Shown one piece after another: positions 43,205 through 54,230 of a stretch of 64,000 nt of DNA. Within the stretch, counting starts at the first letter, position 1. Every line of letters starts with the position of its first letter. The position numbers and the translations under genes are program-made. This DNA comes from Caenorhabditis remanei (Eukaryota > Nematoda > Chromadorea > Rhabditida > Rhabditidae). Under the pieces are notes generated by a model. That model ran no database searches and was not told the origin of the DNA. It saw only the letters and a list, made by a program, of their open reading frames with translations. The stretch lies in assembly GCF_010183535.1 (NCBI RefSeq), contig NC_071331.1, positions 1,488,001 through 1,552,000 of the forward strand, in the 5' to 3' direction.

Positions 43205-46200
43205 TGTTTGTCTATTGTTTCCTATCATTTTCCCTTCCCCCATTTCCCCTGTTTTATCACTTTCTATTCACTTATACTCAATGAACCTGTATTACTCTTA
43301 TACCATCGAACCACCTACACACTCATTGAGCTCTCACTCCCCAGGGGCCTCTCTAATTAGAACTAACTTGACAATTGATAAGAAGCCATTCTCCTTGATT
43401 CCAGGTCCATTTCTCGTTGTCGTCCTAGTCGTTGATTGTTTGTGGAGTTCTCTTGTGTAGATGTGTGGTCGTATCTGAAAACTTATCAACATTAAAATCA
43501 TCAATCAAAGAGATAGAGGAAGAAACCAAGAGAGTTTGGCTAAAAAAAGTAACTTGAGCAAGAAATAAAAAGGAGGTGTAAGTAGCACAGGTAGGTATGA
43601 AATATGAAATAGGTATGAAATAGGAAAGGAATGCTATGAAAACCAGAGAGAGACCAAAAAGAGGGGACTGCTCGGTGTAAGAGTGAAAGGGACAACTGAC
43701 TGTGTTCCATATGGCTAGTCTTATATGGTCAGGGGGCGTGTCCTATTTGCTGCCATCTAATAGATTTCCCATAGAGGTAAGTGACAGGTGGAGAAGAAAA
43801 TAACAATAAGAACACAGGACGTCTTCTTCACGTTTATAGTTATTGATTTGTCATTTTTGTTCACACCTGTCGGTATGACCTCAATTGGCATGTTAACCAA
43901 TGAATGTGAAGAAGACGGCCTGTGTTCTGCCATAACGGTTCTCTGGAAAATATATCGATTGACGGAAGGAATTCAAATTTTAACAAGTGTTTTGTTCAAA
44001 ACTGAAAAAAAATGTACCTGATGTTAGAAAATGTTGTGCCTCAGTGATCTTAGCGAGTTTTTTGACTAAAGTAAAGCGCAACTAGTTTTTCCAATCTGTT
44101 CTTGCTAATTATAGGAAGTGGGAAGTAGCGGGAACGATGCAGATCCGTAGGTCCACGTGTTTAGAAATAAAAGTATTAATAGCTAAAACAAGTTGAAATT
44201 TTGAACACTAGTCAGATACAGAGTGAGCATAACAAGAGAGCAACTGAAACACTAATAGAAATCAAGAGCAAGATTTTCGAAATCATTCGGCATGGGGGGA
44301 GCTTTTTTTGAATTGTGCGAATTTGCTAAACTCATCAGTTTTAAAATATGAAATAAGAATTCAAGAAGTAACTTGACATGGAATGTATTTTGACTGCTAC
44401 CCCTAAAGTACTGATTTTTTTCGCTCATTCGATAAGTGTTCTCGAGAAAAAATGGCCCATAAAGGCTTTTCCTGTGACGTGACCTCGTTTTTGAAAAATT
44501 GAGATTTTTCGAAAATGAAATTTTTTCGAAAAATTTTTTTCATTAATTTTTTTCATTATTTTACCGGATTGTTCAGAAAATGGGCTTTACACATAATTGT
44601 AGCAAATTTCATGTAGTTTTTGACAAAAATATGACACTCATGAAAAAATAATTTTTTGATCCTGAAAAACGTATGATTTTTGAGAAGCAATAGTTATTTT
44701 TGGATTGTTCTAAGCTTTTGAACAAGTTTGCTTTAGTTTTAGAGGAGTTATCAGCAATTGAATTTCCACCACATGAGAAAACTTGCAATCTAGTGTCATA
44801 TTTTTGTCAAAAACTACATGAAATTTGCTACAATTATGTGTAAAGCCCATTTTCTGAACAATCCGGTAAAATAATGAAAAAAATTAATGAAAAAAATTTT
44901 TCGAAAAAATTTCATTTTCGAAAAATCTCAATTTTTCAAAAACGAGGTCACGTCACAGGAAAAGCCTTTATGGGCCATTTTGTCTCGAGAACACTTATCG
45001 AATGAGCGAAAAAAATCAGTACTTTAGGGGTAGCAGTCAAAATACATTCCATGTCAAGTTACTTCTTGAATTCTTATTTCATATTTTAAAACTGATGAGT
45101 TTAGCAAATTCGCACAATTCAAAAAAAGCTCCCCCCATGCCGAATGATTTCGAAAATCTTGCTCTTGATTTCTATTAGTGTTTCAGTTGCTCTCTTGTTA
45201 TGCTCACTCTGTATCTGACTAGTGTTCAAAATTTCAACTTGTTTTAGCTATTAATACTTTTATTTCTAAACACGTGGACCTACGGATCTGCATCGTTCCC
45301 GCTACTTCCCACTTCCTATAATTAGCAAGAACAGATTGGAAAAACTAGTTGCGCTTTACTTTAGTCAAAAAACTCGCTAAGATCACTGAGGCACAACATT
45401 TTCTAACATCAGGTACATTTTTTTTCAGTTTTGAACAAAACACTTGTTAAAATTTGAATTCCTTCCGTCAATCGATATATTTTCCAGAGAACCGTTATGG
45501 CAGAACACAGGCCGTCTTCTTCACATTCATTGGTTAACATGCCAATTGAGGTCATACCGACAGGTGTGAACAAAAATGACAAATCAATAACTATAAACGT
45601 GAAGAAGACGTCCTGTGTTCTTATTGTTATTTTCTTCTCCACCTGTCACTTACCTCTATGGGAAATCTATTAGATGGCAGCAAATAGGACACGCCCCCTG
45701 ACCATATAAGACTAGCCATATGGAACACAGTCAGTTGTCCCTTTCACTCTTACACCGAGCAGTCCCCTCTTTTTGGTCTCTCTCTGGTTTTCATAGCATT
45801 CCTTTCCTATTTCATACCTATTTCATATTTCATACCTACCTGTGCTACTTACACCTCCTTTTTATTTCTTGCTCAAGTTACTTTTTTTAGCCAAACTCTC
45901 TTGGTTTCTTCCTCTATCTCTTTGATTGATGATTTTAATGTTGATAAGTTTTCAGATACGACCACACATCTACACAAGAGAACTCCACAAACAATCAACG
46001 ACTAGGACGACAACGAGAAATGGACCTGGAATCAAGGAGAATGGCTTCTTATCAATTTTCAAGTTAGTTCTAATTAGAGAGGCCCCTGGGGAGTGAGAGC
46101 TCAATGAGTGTGTAGGTGGTTCGATGGTATAAGAGTAATACAGGTTCATTGAGTATAAGTGAATAGAAAGTGATAAAACAGGGGAAATGGGGGACGGGAA

Positions 46201-46226
46201 AATGATAGGAAACAATAGACAAACAC
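43205..46226. mobile_element. 3-kb palindrome, centre of a foldback-like composite
   Basis: Left arm 43,205-44,639 and right arm 44,793-46,226 are nearly identical inverted copies; frames at 43,788-44,021 (+) and 45,409-45,642 (-) translate identically. Loop 44,640-44,792. Both arms are bounded outside by the same 100-bp satellite in opposite orientations, so satellite plus palindrome behave as one inverted structure. No transposase or other family recognised in the arms. Confidence 0.85.
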
Positions 46227-46611
46227 TTTATTAGGCACAGGAGTTGGAGTATCATGAGACGGACTGCATTCGCGGTTATCATCATGCCTTCTCCTTAAAA
46301 TTATAAAATTTATAAAAATTTCTAAGTTTATTAGGAACAGGAGTTGGAGTATCGTGAGACGGACTGCATTCGCGGTTATCATCATGCCTTCTCCTTAAAA
46401 TTATAAAATTTATAAAAATTTCTAAGTTTATTAGGCACAGGAGTTGGAGTATCGTGAGACGGACTGCATTCGCGGTCTATCATCATGCCTTCTCCTTAAA
46501 ATTATAAAATTAATAAAAATTTCTAAGTTTATTAGGAACAGGAGTTGGAGTATCGTGAGACGGACTGCATTCGCGGTTATCATCATGCCTTCTCCTTAAA
46601 ATTATAAAATT
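46227..46611 (-). repeat. 100-bp satellite, inverted right block
   Basis: About 3.8 units of the same satellite on the minus strand, starting at TTTATTAGGCACAGGAG and ending at AAATTATAAAATTAAGAGG. It is 385 bp, against 6.3 kb on the other side. Confidence 0.95.
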
Positions 46612-47525
46612 AAGAGGTTTTTTCCTTATTATTATTATTTCCTTTCCTCAACAGTCATCTTCGCACTCTCTTTCATCATTCCTCTCATTAGATCAGCTTA
46701 AACTCATTCTACCCATCCGTTAATCTTTGCTTCCGTATTATTGAAGTTTGCGGACATCATAATTTATACTGGATTCTTGAAACTGAACTTTCACTGAAAT
46801 TTGGTGAATACTAATTTTGTGATTTGTTCTATGTTTATAGAGTAGCGAGCTTCTCAGTTCTTTTCGACGCGAATCTAAAATTGATAAAATAGTTTGCCAT
46901 TTTACAACATTGAGAAACTGAAATATATTGTATTTCCCTTTTATCAGATTTCCTCAAAATTCATCCGTAATTGATTCTGCTGATTGTCTTCAGAATGAAT
47001 AGCTTCAGAGACAAATTTGTTGTTTTTGAAAGCGTCAAAGCATACTGAATGGTTTGAATAACTGGGTGACTTCAATTACAGTTCCATAGAAACACAAATC
47101 ATATTGAAATCATAATATAATAGTCAAAAGAGATTGAACATACACGTAAATTTTCTGTTGTTAGTCTCAAACCGTGTTTTCAAGTTTGTATTCTTTGCAT
47201 CTCTGGAATTCAATAATTTCAGCTTACCTACTTTTTAAAGGAAAAGTCAAAAATTGCATTGAAAGGTAATTCTTTCCAACTTTATTTCTACAACTTGAAA
47301 CACAAATTTTCATATTTTTTATGTTTCAGAAGAGTAAAAAAATCGCAAGGATCTGAAAAATATCTGATATTGGACTATTGTTAATAACCATTCTAAAACT
47401 TAAAACTCAACTGACACTGGCTAATAAATGAAATGAAACACATATGACTGCGACTTAAAATTTTTGTTCGGTTACAGGAAATTAATATCCAGGTCTTGAA
47501 TACTTTTAATATACGATATGACAGT
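46612..47525. other. Diverged segmental duplicate of 55,535-55,930
   Basis: 46,612-47,030 matches 55,540-55,940 (CAACAGTCATCTTCGCACTC, then TATTATTGAAGTTTGCGGAC, then TTTATAGAGTAGCGAGCTTC). The match starts at the satellite boundary (AAGAGGT), so 55,535 approximates the pre-insertion sequence on the right side. Remaining part AT-rich. No conserved reading frame between copies. Confidence 0.65.
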
Positions 47526-47527
47526 AA

Positions 47528-48402
47528 TTACTCGGCTACTTTTCGCTACAGTTGCGCAGCACTAACGCAGCAGTCATTCGTGGACCGCTCGCCTGCTGCG
47601 TCAGAAGCGCACAAGTGTTGCATGAAAGCTGCACAGTTGCTGCATCAGTGCTGCCGGCGTGCTGCATGCGCTCATTGCTTCTCGTTTCTCATCAGTATAA
47701 TTAATTTGTAAACAGAATAACAAAAATAACAAATAATATTTATTTTGAAAGTAAAACTTTAAAAAATTAAAGCAAAACAAAAAACTTATAGTTAGAAACA
47801 TCATTTTAAATCCATGGTGGCCAGCCATCGGTGAAAGTCTCCAAGTTCCTATGGTCTGTAGCTTCGAAAAATCCAAATTTTTATCGAATTTGTTAATTTT
47901 TGTTGATCAGCTACATTGTTGCACCAATTCCGGTAGTCTGAAAGTAAAGAACAAAAGTAAGGATAAAAGGTTTCCTTCTAAACTGCCAACCTTTCGTTTT
48001 ACTTCCAATTTGCATTTATGTGACTCATTTTTGCCATCCTGACACATATCCTTCTTCTGAAAAATAATATTTTGAAAAATAGAGTTAAAAAGTAGTTAAA
48101 AAATTAAAAAATTTGTCAAATAGACAAGAAATATACGTTAGAAAAAAAAGAAAAGTGCAGCCACAGTTCAATTTGCGTTGGAGCGAATATACAGTTGCTG
48201 CGCGACTGTTGTGAGATTGCTGCACAACTGGTGCATGCCCCAAAAACAAGGGAACCATCAGTCGCAATACCGTGAATGCTGCATAACTGTTGCATATGCT
48301 TTGATTTGTCGTTATTGCGGTGGAACTGTAGCGATTGTGTCGCGTAACTGTTGCAAAAGCTGTGAATGCTGCGTAACTGTTGCGGGAAGTAGCCGAGTAG
48401 TT
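47528..48402. mobile_element. 0.87-kb element with CTCGGCTACTT ends and TGCTGC repeats
   Basis: Left end TACTCGGCTACTT and right end AAGTAGCCGAGTA are inverted. Both subterminal regions carry several copies of a motif like TGCTGCRTAACTGTTGC (for example GCTGCGCGACTGTTG, GCTGCATAACTGTTGC, GCTGCGTAACTGTTGC). The centre is AT-rich. Looks like a non-autonomous DNA element with subterminal binding-site repeats; superfamily not assigned. Confidence 0.7.
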
Positions 48403-48636
48403 AATAGAAACTGTAAAAAAATATCGAAAAAGTGAGTGTTTCAGAAAGTTTATTTCTGTCTATCAATTTTAATCTAAAGTGTTGTGCATCTTGTTTCCTG
48501 ATCTTTGAATTTTCACAATGCGAAATAAAAAAAATCTAAAATAGTCAACCATGAAATAGTTGATGCGGAAGTTTGTCTCAAGCTTCCTTCTACCAGATTA
48601 TAATTTATCTCCATGCTTTCCAAATAATTAGAACAA

Positions 48637-48704
48637 CTGTTTCAAAACATTGTCAAACAATGTTTCAAAATAAATTATAGTGATTATAGCTGTTCCAACA
48701 TGGG
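48637..48704 (+). ncRNA. Candidate 21U-RNA locus
   Basis: CTGTTTCA at 48,637-48,644; TGAT gives U at 48,684 (+40), TAGT at 48,681 (+37) is an alternative. Paralogue of 56,079. Confidence 0.5.
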
Positions 48705-48718
48705 CTTTCTTTTTCCCA

Positions 48719-48784
48719 CTGTTTCAGAATGGGATTTTATGACGAAGTTGTTAATAATAATGTTACATTCTCTTCCGATGTGTT
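48719..48784 (+). ncRNA. Candidate 21U-RNA locus
   Basis: CTGTTTCA at 48,719-48,726; TGTT gives U at 48,764 (+38). Confidence 0.6.
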
Positions 48785-49752
48785 GTTCCCTCAAAAGTTT
48801 TCTTATTCGCCTTTCTCACACATTCCCGTTATATGTATGTAACTGGATTACGTCATATCATCCTCTTGCATAAACTTCAGTCTATGTACCATCTCTAATT
48901 CGATGTTCCCGTACCGTCTATCTTCAAAAAACGGTCGGTCTAATTCGAATTAAAAGTAACAAATACTGCCATTGAGTGTCAAAACGATTTGTGATCTTCC
49001 GATTCGATCAATTTCTTGTTGTCTCGTTTTGAAATGAAGAGAAAATATGAAAATTGGTTGATAAGTACGAAATTTTGCCTCTTCCCAGGGACAAGCTGAA
49101 TAGAAATCTAACAATACGGAATACAATGGGAGAAAAAAAATAAAAAGAAATAAACTGAACTTGGTCAAGCTGAAAACTAGTGCTCCTCGGAACTGGATGT
49201 CTTATGCTCAGTGACAAAGAGGGAAGATCTTCTGGGGAGAAAGAGAGGCAAAATGCAATGATAAGAAGAATGGGATGTTGAAAATATAGAATTCACTGTT
49301 TCTCAAAATAGTGAAAAAAGTAAAAGTGATATTTCTAAGCTGCGAAGGGACTTCAAATGGTAATATTTTTGTTTTTGTGACCCGATACTAAACGAATCGC
49401 TGGAACGGGTATAGATTCCTGAATATAAAATTGAAATCACATAGTTTTGAAAGTAATACTTTCCGGTTTCTTGATTTTGGTATAGTCACGGCATTCCGAA
49501 AACATGTGCTCTTCCGAAAAAAATACTTTCAACCTAATGAACACAGAAATAAAACATATTTCGATTTAAGATATCAGAAAATATGCTGCTTTCGATTGCT
49601 GATAAAACTAGATTTTTGTCATTTTCATTACTTTGCTATTATCGATTTCTGAAGGTTTCTGTGTAATTTTAAGACATAAAAACTGAGATAAACTTTTGTT
49701 GTGCAACGAAACCTTCGGAGTTCACCTTTATTAGAGAGGGGCGTCTTCACTT

Positions 49753-49821
49753 TTTACATATTCAATGACACAATTAAAGAAACCCCATTGGTTGCATCAG
49801 TTTCAAAAATACATGAAACAG
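49753..49821 (-). ncRNA. Candidate 21U-RNA locus
   Basis: TGAAACAG at 49,814-49,821; TAAT gives U at 49,773 (41 nt, edge of range). Divergent pair with 49,870. Confidence 0.4.
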
Positions 49822-49869
49822 TAGACAATATGTTTTTGATAATGTTTATGCAAAAAATAATTTGAAAAC

Positions 49870-49934
49870 CTGTTTCATGGGTTTTTTTTTTGCGTGTAGT
49901 TAGAATTGTTTAATTAAACGATAGCTAATTTATT
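49870..49934 (+). ncRNA. Candidate 21U-RNA locus
   Basis: CTGTTTCA at 49,870-49,877; TAAT gives U at 49,914 (+37). Confidence 0.5.
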
Positions 49935-51218
49935 TTCCAAGCAACTATGCATCTCTTTCTTCGAATTGGAAACGGTCCAAGACCTCTATTACTGCTATTT
50001 ATCTTCAGAACAGAAACAGTGAAATTTGAAACAAATGCATCACCCTGGAGCAGACTCAGCTGTTCAAAGAATTCACCATTTCTACCCGAATAAAGCCTAA
50101 ACTTGTTATACTTTTTTTAAACCTAATACTCTTTAAAAAAGGAATGTTATATTCAAATTAACATGAATTCAGCGAAAAACAGTATAACAATATCAAGCCA
50201 ATTTGAAACACTAGTTGAAAAATTATTCACATTTCGGTTTAAATTTACAAATATTTTCAGATGGTATCATAATGTGCCCTGTAATGTATTAAGTTTTAAG
50301 TCTGAAACAAGTCTAAACAAGAAAAATTAGAAAAAATTAGGTGATGATGTATTGAACCTTATACAAATGAGATTTATGATACATACATGTATATTAGTGA
50401 ATACGTGGAATACATAGAACCTGATTAGCCATCTGGGATTGATAAGAAAAAATAAAATGTATATCAGTTTATACTGAAAACCTGAACAAACTTACAATTT
50501 CTCACAAATAAACAAACTGAAACATTGTTTTATACTCAAAACTAACACATGTATGTACGAGTTGTTGTGAAGAACTGTAGCTGTAATTGCAGCAACAAGT
50601 AGAATTTTTAGATCATCATTTTTCATTTACGTGCCGTAGAAAGTATTTGTTCATGAACGTCAACTTCAAAGTGGGGGAATCACTGAAAATCTTGAAAAAG
50701 CGTTTGTTATTTTAATTTTAAAAAATAAATTCAAATAAACTAATGATGACATATTATTCCGAACTTATTATTTTTAGTGTCAAAAAAAGAACACAACTCA
50801 TGATAACCAATAAATACGAGTTATTGAACAAATCTACTTTCACAACGTTCTGAAACATAATATTATTTTTGATATACTATGGACTTTTGTTCGGATTTTT
50901 CATTTTCATTTTCATTACAATAAACAATAATTCTATTAAATCAAACACAAATTGTCGGATTAACAAGTTTTGAACAGTTTTTAATTATTTATTGATTTTC
51001 TATAACAGGAATTGAAACAACACTTGCCGTTCAAATTTTTTCAAACCAATAGTAATTTCTCCCATTGCTACCAGACAACCATGTCATTTTCTCTAATTTA
51101 CTTCGATCAGAAAAGTATTTTAAACCGGAGAAAAAACCTTATTGCTTTCTGATTCATTTTGGATTAATCCGTTATCCGAAGCCTTGAAAATTTTCACATC
51201 AAATAAATAGAAAGAGCC

Positions 51219-51226
51219 TGAAACAG
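51219..51226 (-). promoter_or_regulatory. Ruby-motif core, minus strand, no YRNT found
   Basis: TGAAACAG, with no YRNT at 37-41 nt. Confidence 0.25.
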
Positions 51227-51314
51227 TGGAACTGACAAAAGTATTTAATTTCCTTGAGTTCCTTCATATACACTTATTTTTTTACATTTCAAAATCTGTA
51301 CTTCACTAATGTAA

Positions 51315-51380
51315 CTGTTTCACCGCATTAACAAATTTTTGTACATATTTTTTATTCAATTTTATTTTAATTTTAGAAAT
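51315..51380 (+). ncRNA. Candidate 21U-RNA locus
   Basis: CTGTTTCA at 51,315-51,322; CAAT gives U at 51,360 (+38). Confidence 0.6.
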
Positions 51381-51627
51381 ACTCGTACCCAAGATTCACA
51401 GCAGAGTACCTAAATGACTTCTGGCACCATAAACTGCAAATCTTAAAACATAAAATTTTTTAACTTTCAGTTTCAGAACCTTGGCTTTTTAAAAATGAAA
51501 CTTTTTCTCGGTTAGGTTACTAAGATTGTTGTTAACTAGAATTTTTGTTTGGAAAACTTTAAAAAATACAAATATGAACATATAATTAAATGCTAAAATT
51601 CTTAATATTTCTTTCTTCTAACAAATG

Positions 51628-51635
51628 TGAAACAG
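51628..51635 (-). promoter_or_regulatory. Ruby-motif core, minus strand
   Basis: TGAAACAG; nearest YRNT is at 43 nt, outside the usual spacing. Confidence 0.25.
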
Positions 51636-52212
51636 TGGGAAAAAATGAAGACAACATGAATGAGCAGTTTTCGGTTTCTGCATCATGTTATGAGTTTTTT
51701 TTAAATTAGAAGTTATTTTGTTCTTCATACATTTCCGATTTTGCTCTCAACTAATGTTTTACGTGAGTAGCTTTCGCCATTATTTTTTGTTGATGTTACT
51801 GCAAAATGTGAATTATTATACCTCTACTCGTTTTTTGTCAATATTATGTAAACTTTGATTAATAGAAGTTCCACAAAAAGTTTATTTTTACGTTTACTAT
51901 TTTTAGACCTCCTTGTAGGTCACAAATCAAAATTGAAGGGTTCTCAGACCAAAAAATAATGTTTCAAAATACTGATATGTTTTATCATTATCTTTATTAT
52001 AATTCACTTCTTCCACCGTAGAATTGTAAAAAAGGGTTCAACTAGAATGTATTGAATTCTTTTTATTCAAGCCAGGGTCAGAAAATGTTAAACATAAAGC
52101 GAGTTCTACCAGTTTCCCTGGAGTTGGCAATACTATAGAATGTATAGAGATAAGAAAACGAAACCACAATTTGCAATGGTAGATTAAACAAATTTAGATG
52201 CGTGATGGGTTA

Positions 52213-52240
52213 CTGTTTCACAAAGTAGGTAGCTGTTTCA
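52213..52240 (+). promoter_or_regulatory. Two Ruby-motif cores in tandem
   Basis: CTGTTTCA at 52,213-52,220 and again at 52,233-52,240, both on +. The first has no YRNT at 37-41. The second has CAGT at +35 (52,275). Confidence 0.35.
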
Positions 52241-52375
52241 CGACAATGAAACTAAAGTTTTTTTTACTTCGCAGTTGAGTTCCTAATCATTAGTTAGCCA
52301 TTTTTTGTCACGCGATTAATGGCGTAAAATGATCATCAAAATATCATAAATTGCAAAAACACAGTGTAATTTGAC

Positions 52376-52504
52376 TATCAGAAATGAAAAATAACAACTA
52401 TCGAAACGACGTAAATGATTAATTCCGATAAAAAACAATTATCAGAAATGAAAAAAACAACTATCGAAACGACGTAAATGATTAATTCCGATAAAAAACA
52501 ATTA
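52376..52504. repeat. Tandem duplication of about 63 bp
   Basis: Two adjacent copies of ATCAGAAATGAAAAA..CAAC, TATCGAAACGACGTAAATG and ATTCCGATAAAAAACAATTA, differing by about one indel. Looks recent. Confidence 0.85.
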
Positions 52505-52552
52505 TCGCACAGTGAAACATGAACATTAGTTTGTTGTTAGAGGTATTAACAT

Positions 52553-52737
52553 CAGGGCTGGGCAAATTATTTGACCACGTTTTCAGTTCACCGTGATCGC
52601 ACAACCCTGTTCCCTGAATTGAGTCGCCTAATGTAAGAATCGGTAATTAAAAACAACCTAGAAAGTTTTGAACAGATTGGTCAATTTGCACCAAAGTTAT
52701 CAAACATTCAAAACAAGAATTCAAATAATTTGCCCAG
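52553..52737. mobile_element. 185-bp hAT MITE
   Basis: Starts CAGGGCTGGGCAAATTATTT and ends AAATAATTTGCCCAG; exact 8-bp duplication ATTAACAT at 52,545-52,552 and 52,738-52,745. CAGGG ends and 8-bp duplication identify hAT. Confidence 0.9.
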
Positions 52738-52745
52738 ATTAACAT

Positions 52746-52868
52746 GTCATTACAAGCGCGCTCTACCGAAACCGTAGAATATTGTGTTCGAAATTGAGAA
52801 ACTCGGAGAAAATCAGACATTTTACATTTTACAAGGGCATTTCGATGGAGCGCAGTTGTAAGAACTGT
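52746..52868. mobile_element. Hairpin MITE, TTACAACTG family, copy 3
   Basis: ATTACAAGCGCGCTCTA on the left and TGGAGCGCAGTTGTAAG on the right, a diverged inverted pair. Directly abuts the hAT target duplication. Confidence 0.6.
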
Positions 52869-52961
52869 GGCGAGTTAATAAAGCTATCCAGCGAACATCA
52901 GTAAGCGTAGTCATTTGTTTTTTTAATACACTATTGGAACTGTAAAAAAAATAAATGTTCA

Positions 52962-53027
52962 CTGTTTCAGTTTGATAACTTTCGAAACATATGGTTGGTT
53001 TCATGATAATTTTCACCTATTACCCTT
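52962..53027 (+). ncRNA. Candidate 21U-RNA locus
   Basis: CTGTTTCA at 52,962-52,969; TGAT gives U at 53,007 (+38). The predicted RNA runs into the left tip of the next MITE. Confidence 0.5.
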
Positions 53028-53224
53028 CCGCCGATGGCACCACTCGCTCAAAGTTCGGCCTGGGGACGCGGAGTGGGTCCTGACGCGACTACCGTAGTAT
53101 AAAACTTTTTATGGCGAAAGTACGGTCAAGAGCCGCAGTAAATCGAAATTTCGCAACGAGACCCACTCCGCGTCCCCGGACCGAACTTTGAGCAAAAGGT
53201 CAGCCACCGGCGAATGGGTAATAT
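53018..53224. mobile_element. 207-bp hairpin MITE (CTCAAAGYTCGG family)
   Basis: TATTACCCTTCCGCCGATGG at left, CCACCGGCGAATGGGTAATA at right. Inner arms have GACGCGGAGTGGGTC and GACCCACTCCGCGTCC. Related to 29,655-29,915. Confidence 0.85.
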
Positions 53225-54195
53225 CTTGATTTGAATATCCCAGAATATTATTTTACAAAACATACATATTCTATTGGGTTTCATCGATTACGGTTTTTTG
53301 TTTTTTATCCGATTTCAGGTAATCAATTTGATAAACCATTCAAATGAATTGGTACTATTCAGTAACCAGATAATTCATGAAGGCGAAAAACGGAAATACA
53401 TATTCTTCGATTTTTTACCAACAGTGACTAATGCAAGATTATGATGCTCTTGATATTGGAAAAAATAGCTGACTTGTGAGTAGCAAAGTAATAAAAAAGT
53501 AAGCATTTGCGATTAACATAAAACTGTAAATTCACTGTTGCAGTTAGACGATTTTCGAATAGCAAAACTTCACTGCAGTTCTTGAGCCGTAAAAAGAATG
53601 TTAAAATAGTTTCTCCGTGTCGTACTCTAAAAACAAATAAGCTATTTTGACTTCTCTAAGGTTACATTTTGCAAAACTCAACATAAAATTCTATTTCTCA
53701 TTGGAATCTTGTTGTTTAATTTCTCACAGGTATATTCAGTTGAATCAATGTATCAAACCGATGTTTTTTTTTCAGTGCAGACATAAAGTTTGTTCGTAAC
53801 ACATAAATCTCAAAACATTATGATTCAATGATTCAAAGTGAATAAGAAAAAAAGACAACACCTTTTTTGCGAATCGTCAATCTGTTATTCATTCTTTATT
53901 ATTTTTGAACCTTTTAGATTTTACGGTATGTTTGTTCACAATTTTCTGTTTTTATGTAGTGCTATCAATTTATTGAATTCCTTTTAACTGGTGTTTTGAA
54001 ACGTAAATTTAACTTTTTGTTTTTGCAAATATATTGGGAAATCAATAGACATGGCGTTCGCAGAACGTGGTAAAGTTTGACAGTTAATAAATAGGAAATA
54101 CAGTGTCCAACATAATACTACTCTGGCAACCTTCTGACATACTTTTTTAAAAAGTGGTTTTGTAGGAATTGAATCGTTCAATTGACAATTGAGAC
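53225..54195. other. AT-rich spacer
   Basis: I see no gene, repeat family or exact Ruby motif here. The 82-residue minus frame at 53,984-54,232 lacks supporting features. Confidence 0.5.
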
Positions 54196-54196
54196 C

Positions 54197-54230
54197 ATAA
54201 TAACCATACATGCATAATAACCATACATGC
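54197..54230. repeat. Short tandem repeat at MITE edge
   Basis: The 17-bp string ATAATAACCATACATGC occurs twice in a row. The second copy contains the first bases of the MITE that follows, so target duplication and MITE tip were duplicated together. Confidence 0.7.

Larger units (their letters stand above)
48420..49260. other. Segmental duplicate remnants
   Basis: 48,515-48,600 matches 55,955-56,035 (CACAATGCGAAATAAAAAA, then ATGCGGAAGTTT). 48,840-49,020 matches 61,380-61,565 (GTAACTGGAT, then TAAACTTCAGTCTAT, then TCTAATTCGAATTAAAAGTA). No gene. Confidence 0.6.
49260..52375. other. AT-rich gene-free spacer rich in Ruby motifs
   Basis: Over 3 kb without a supported gene; A/T runs are frequent. 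Exact cores at 49,814, 49,870, 51,219, 51,315, 51,628, 52,213 and 52,233, plus near matches. Frames here are short and not family-like. Confidence 0.5.
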
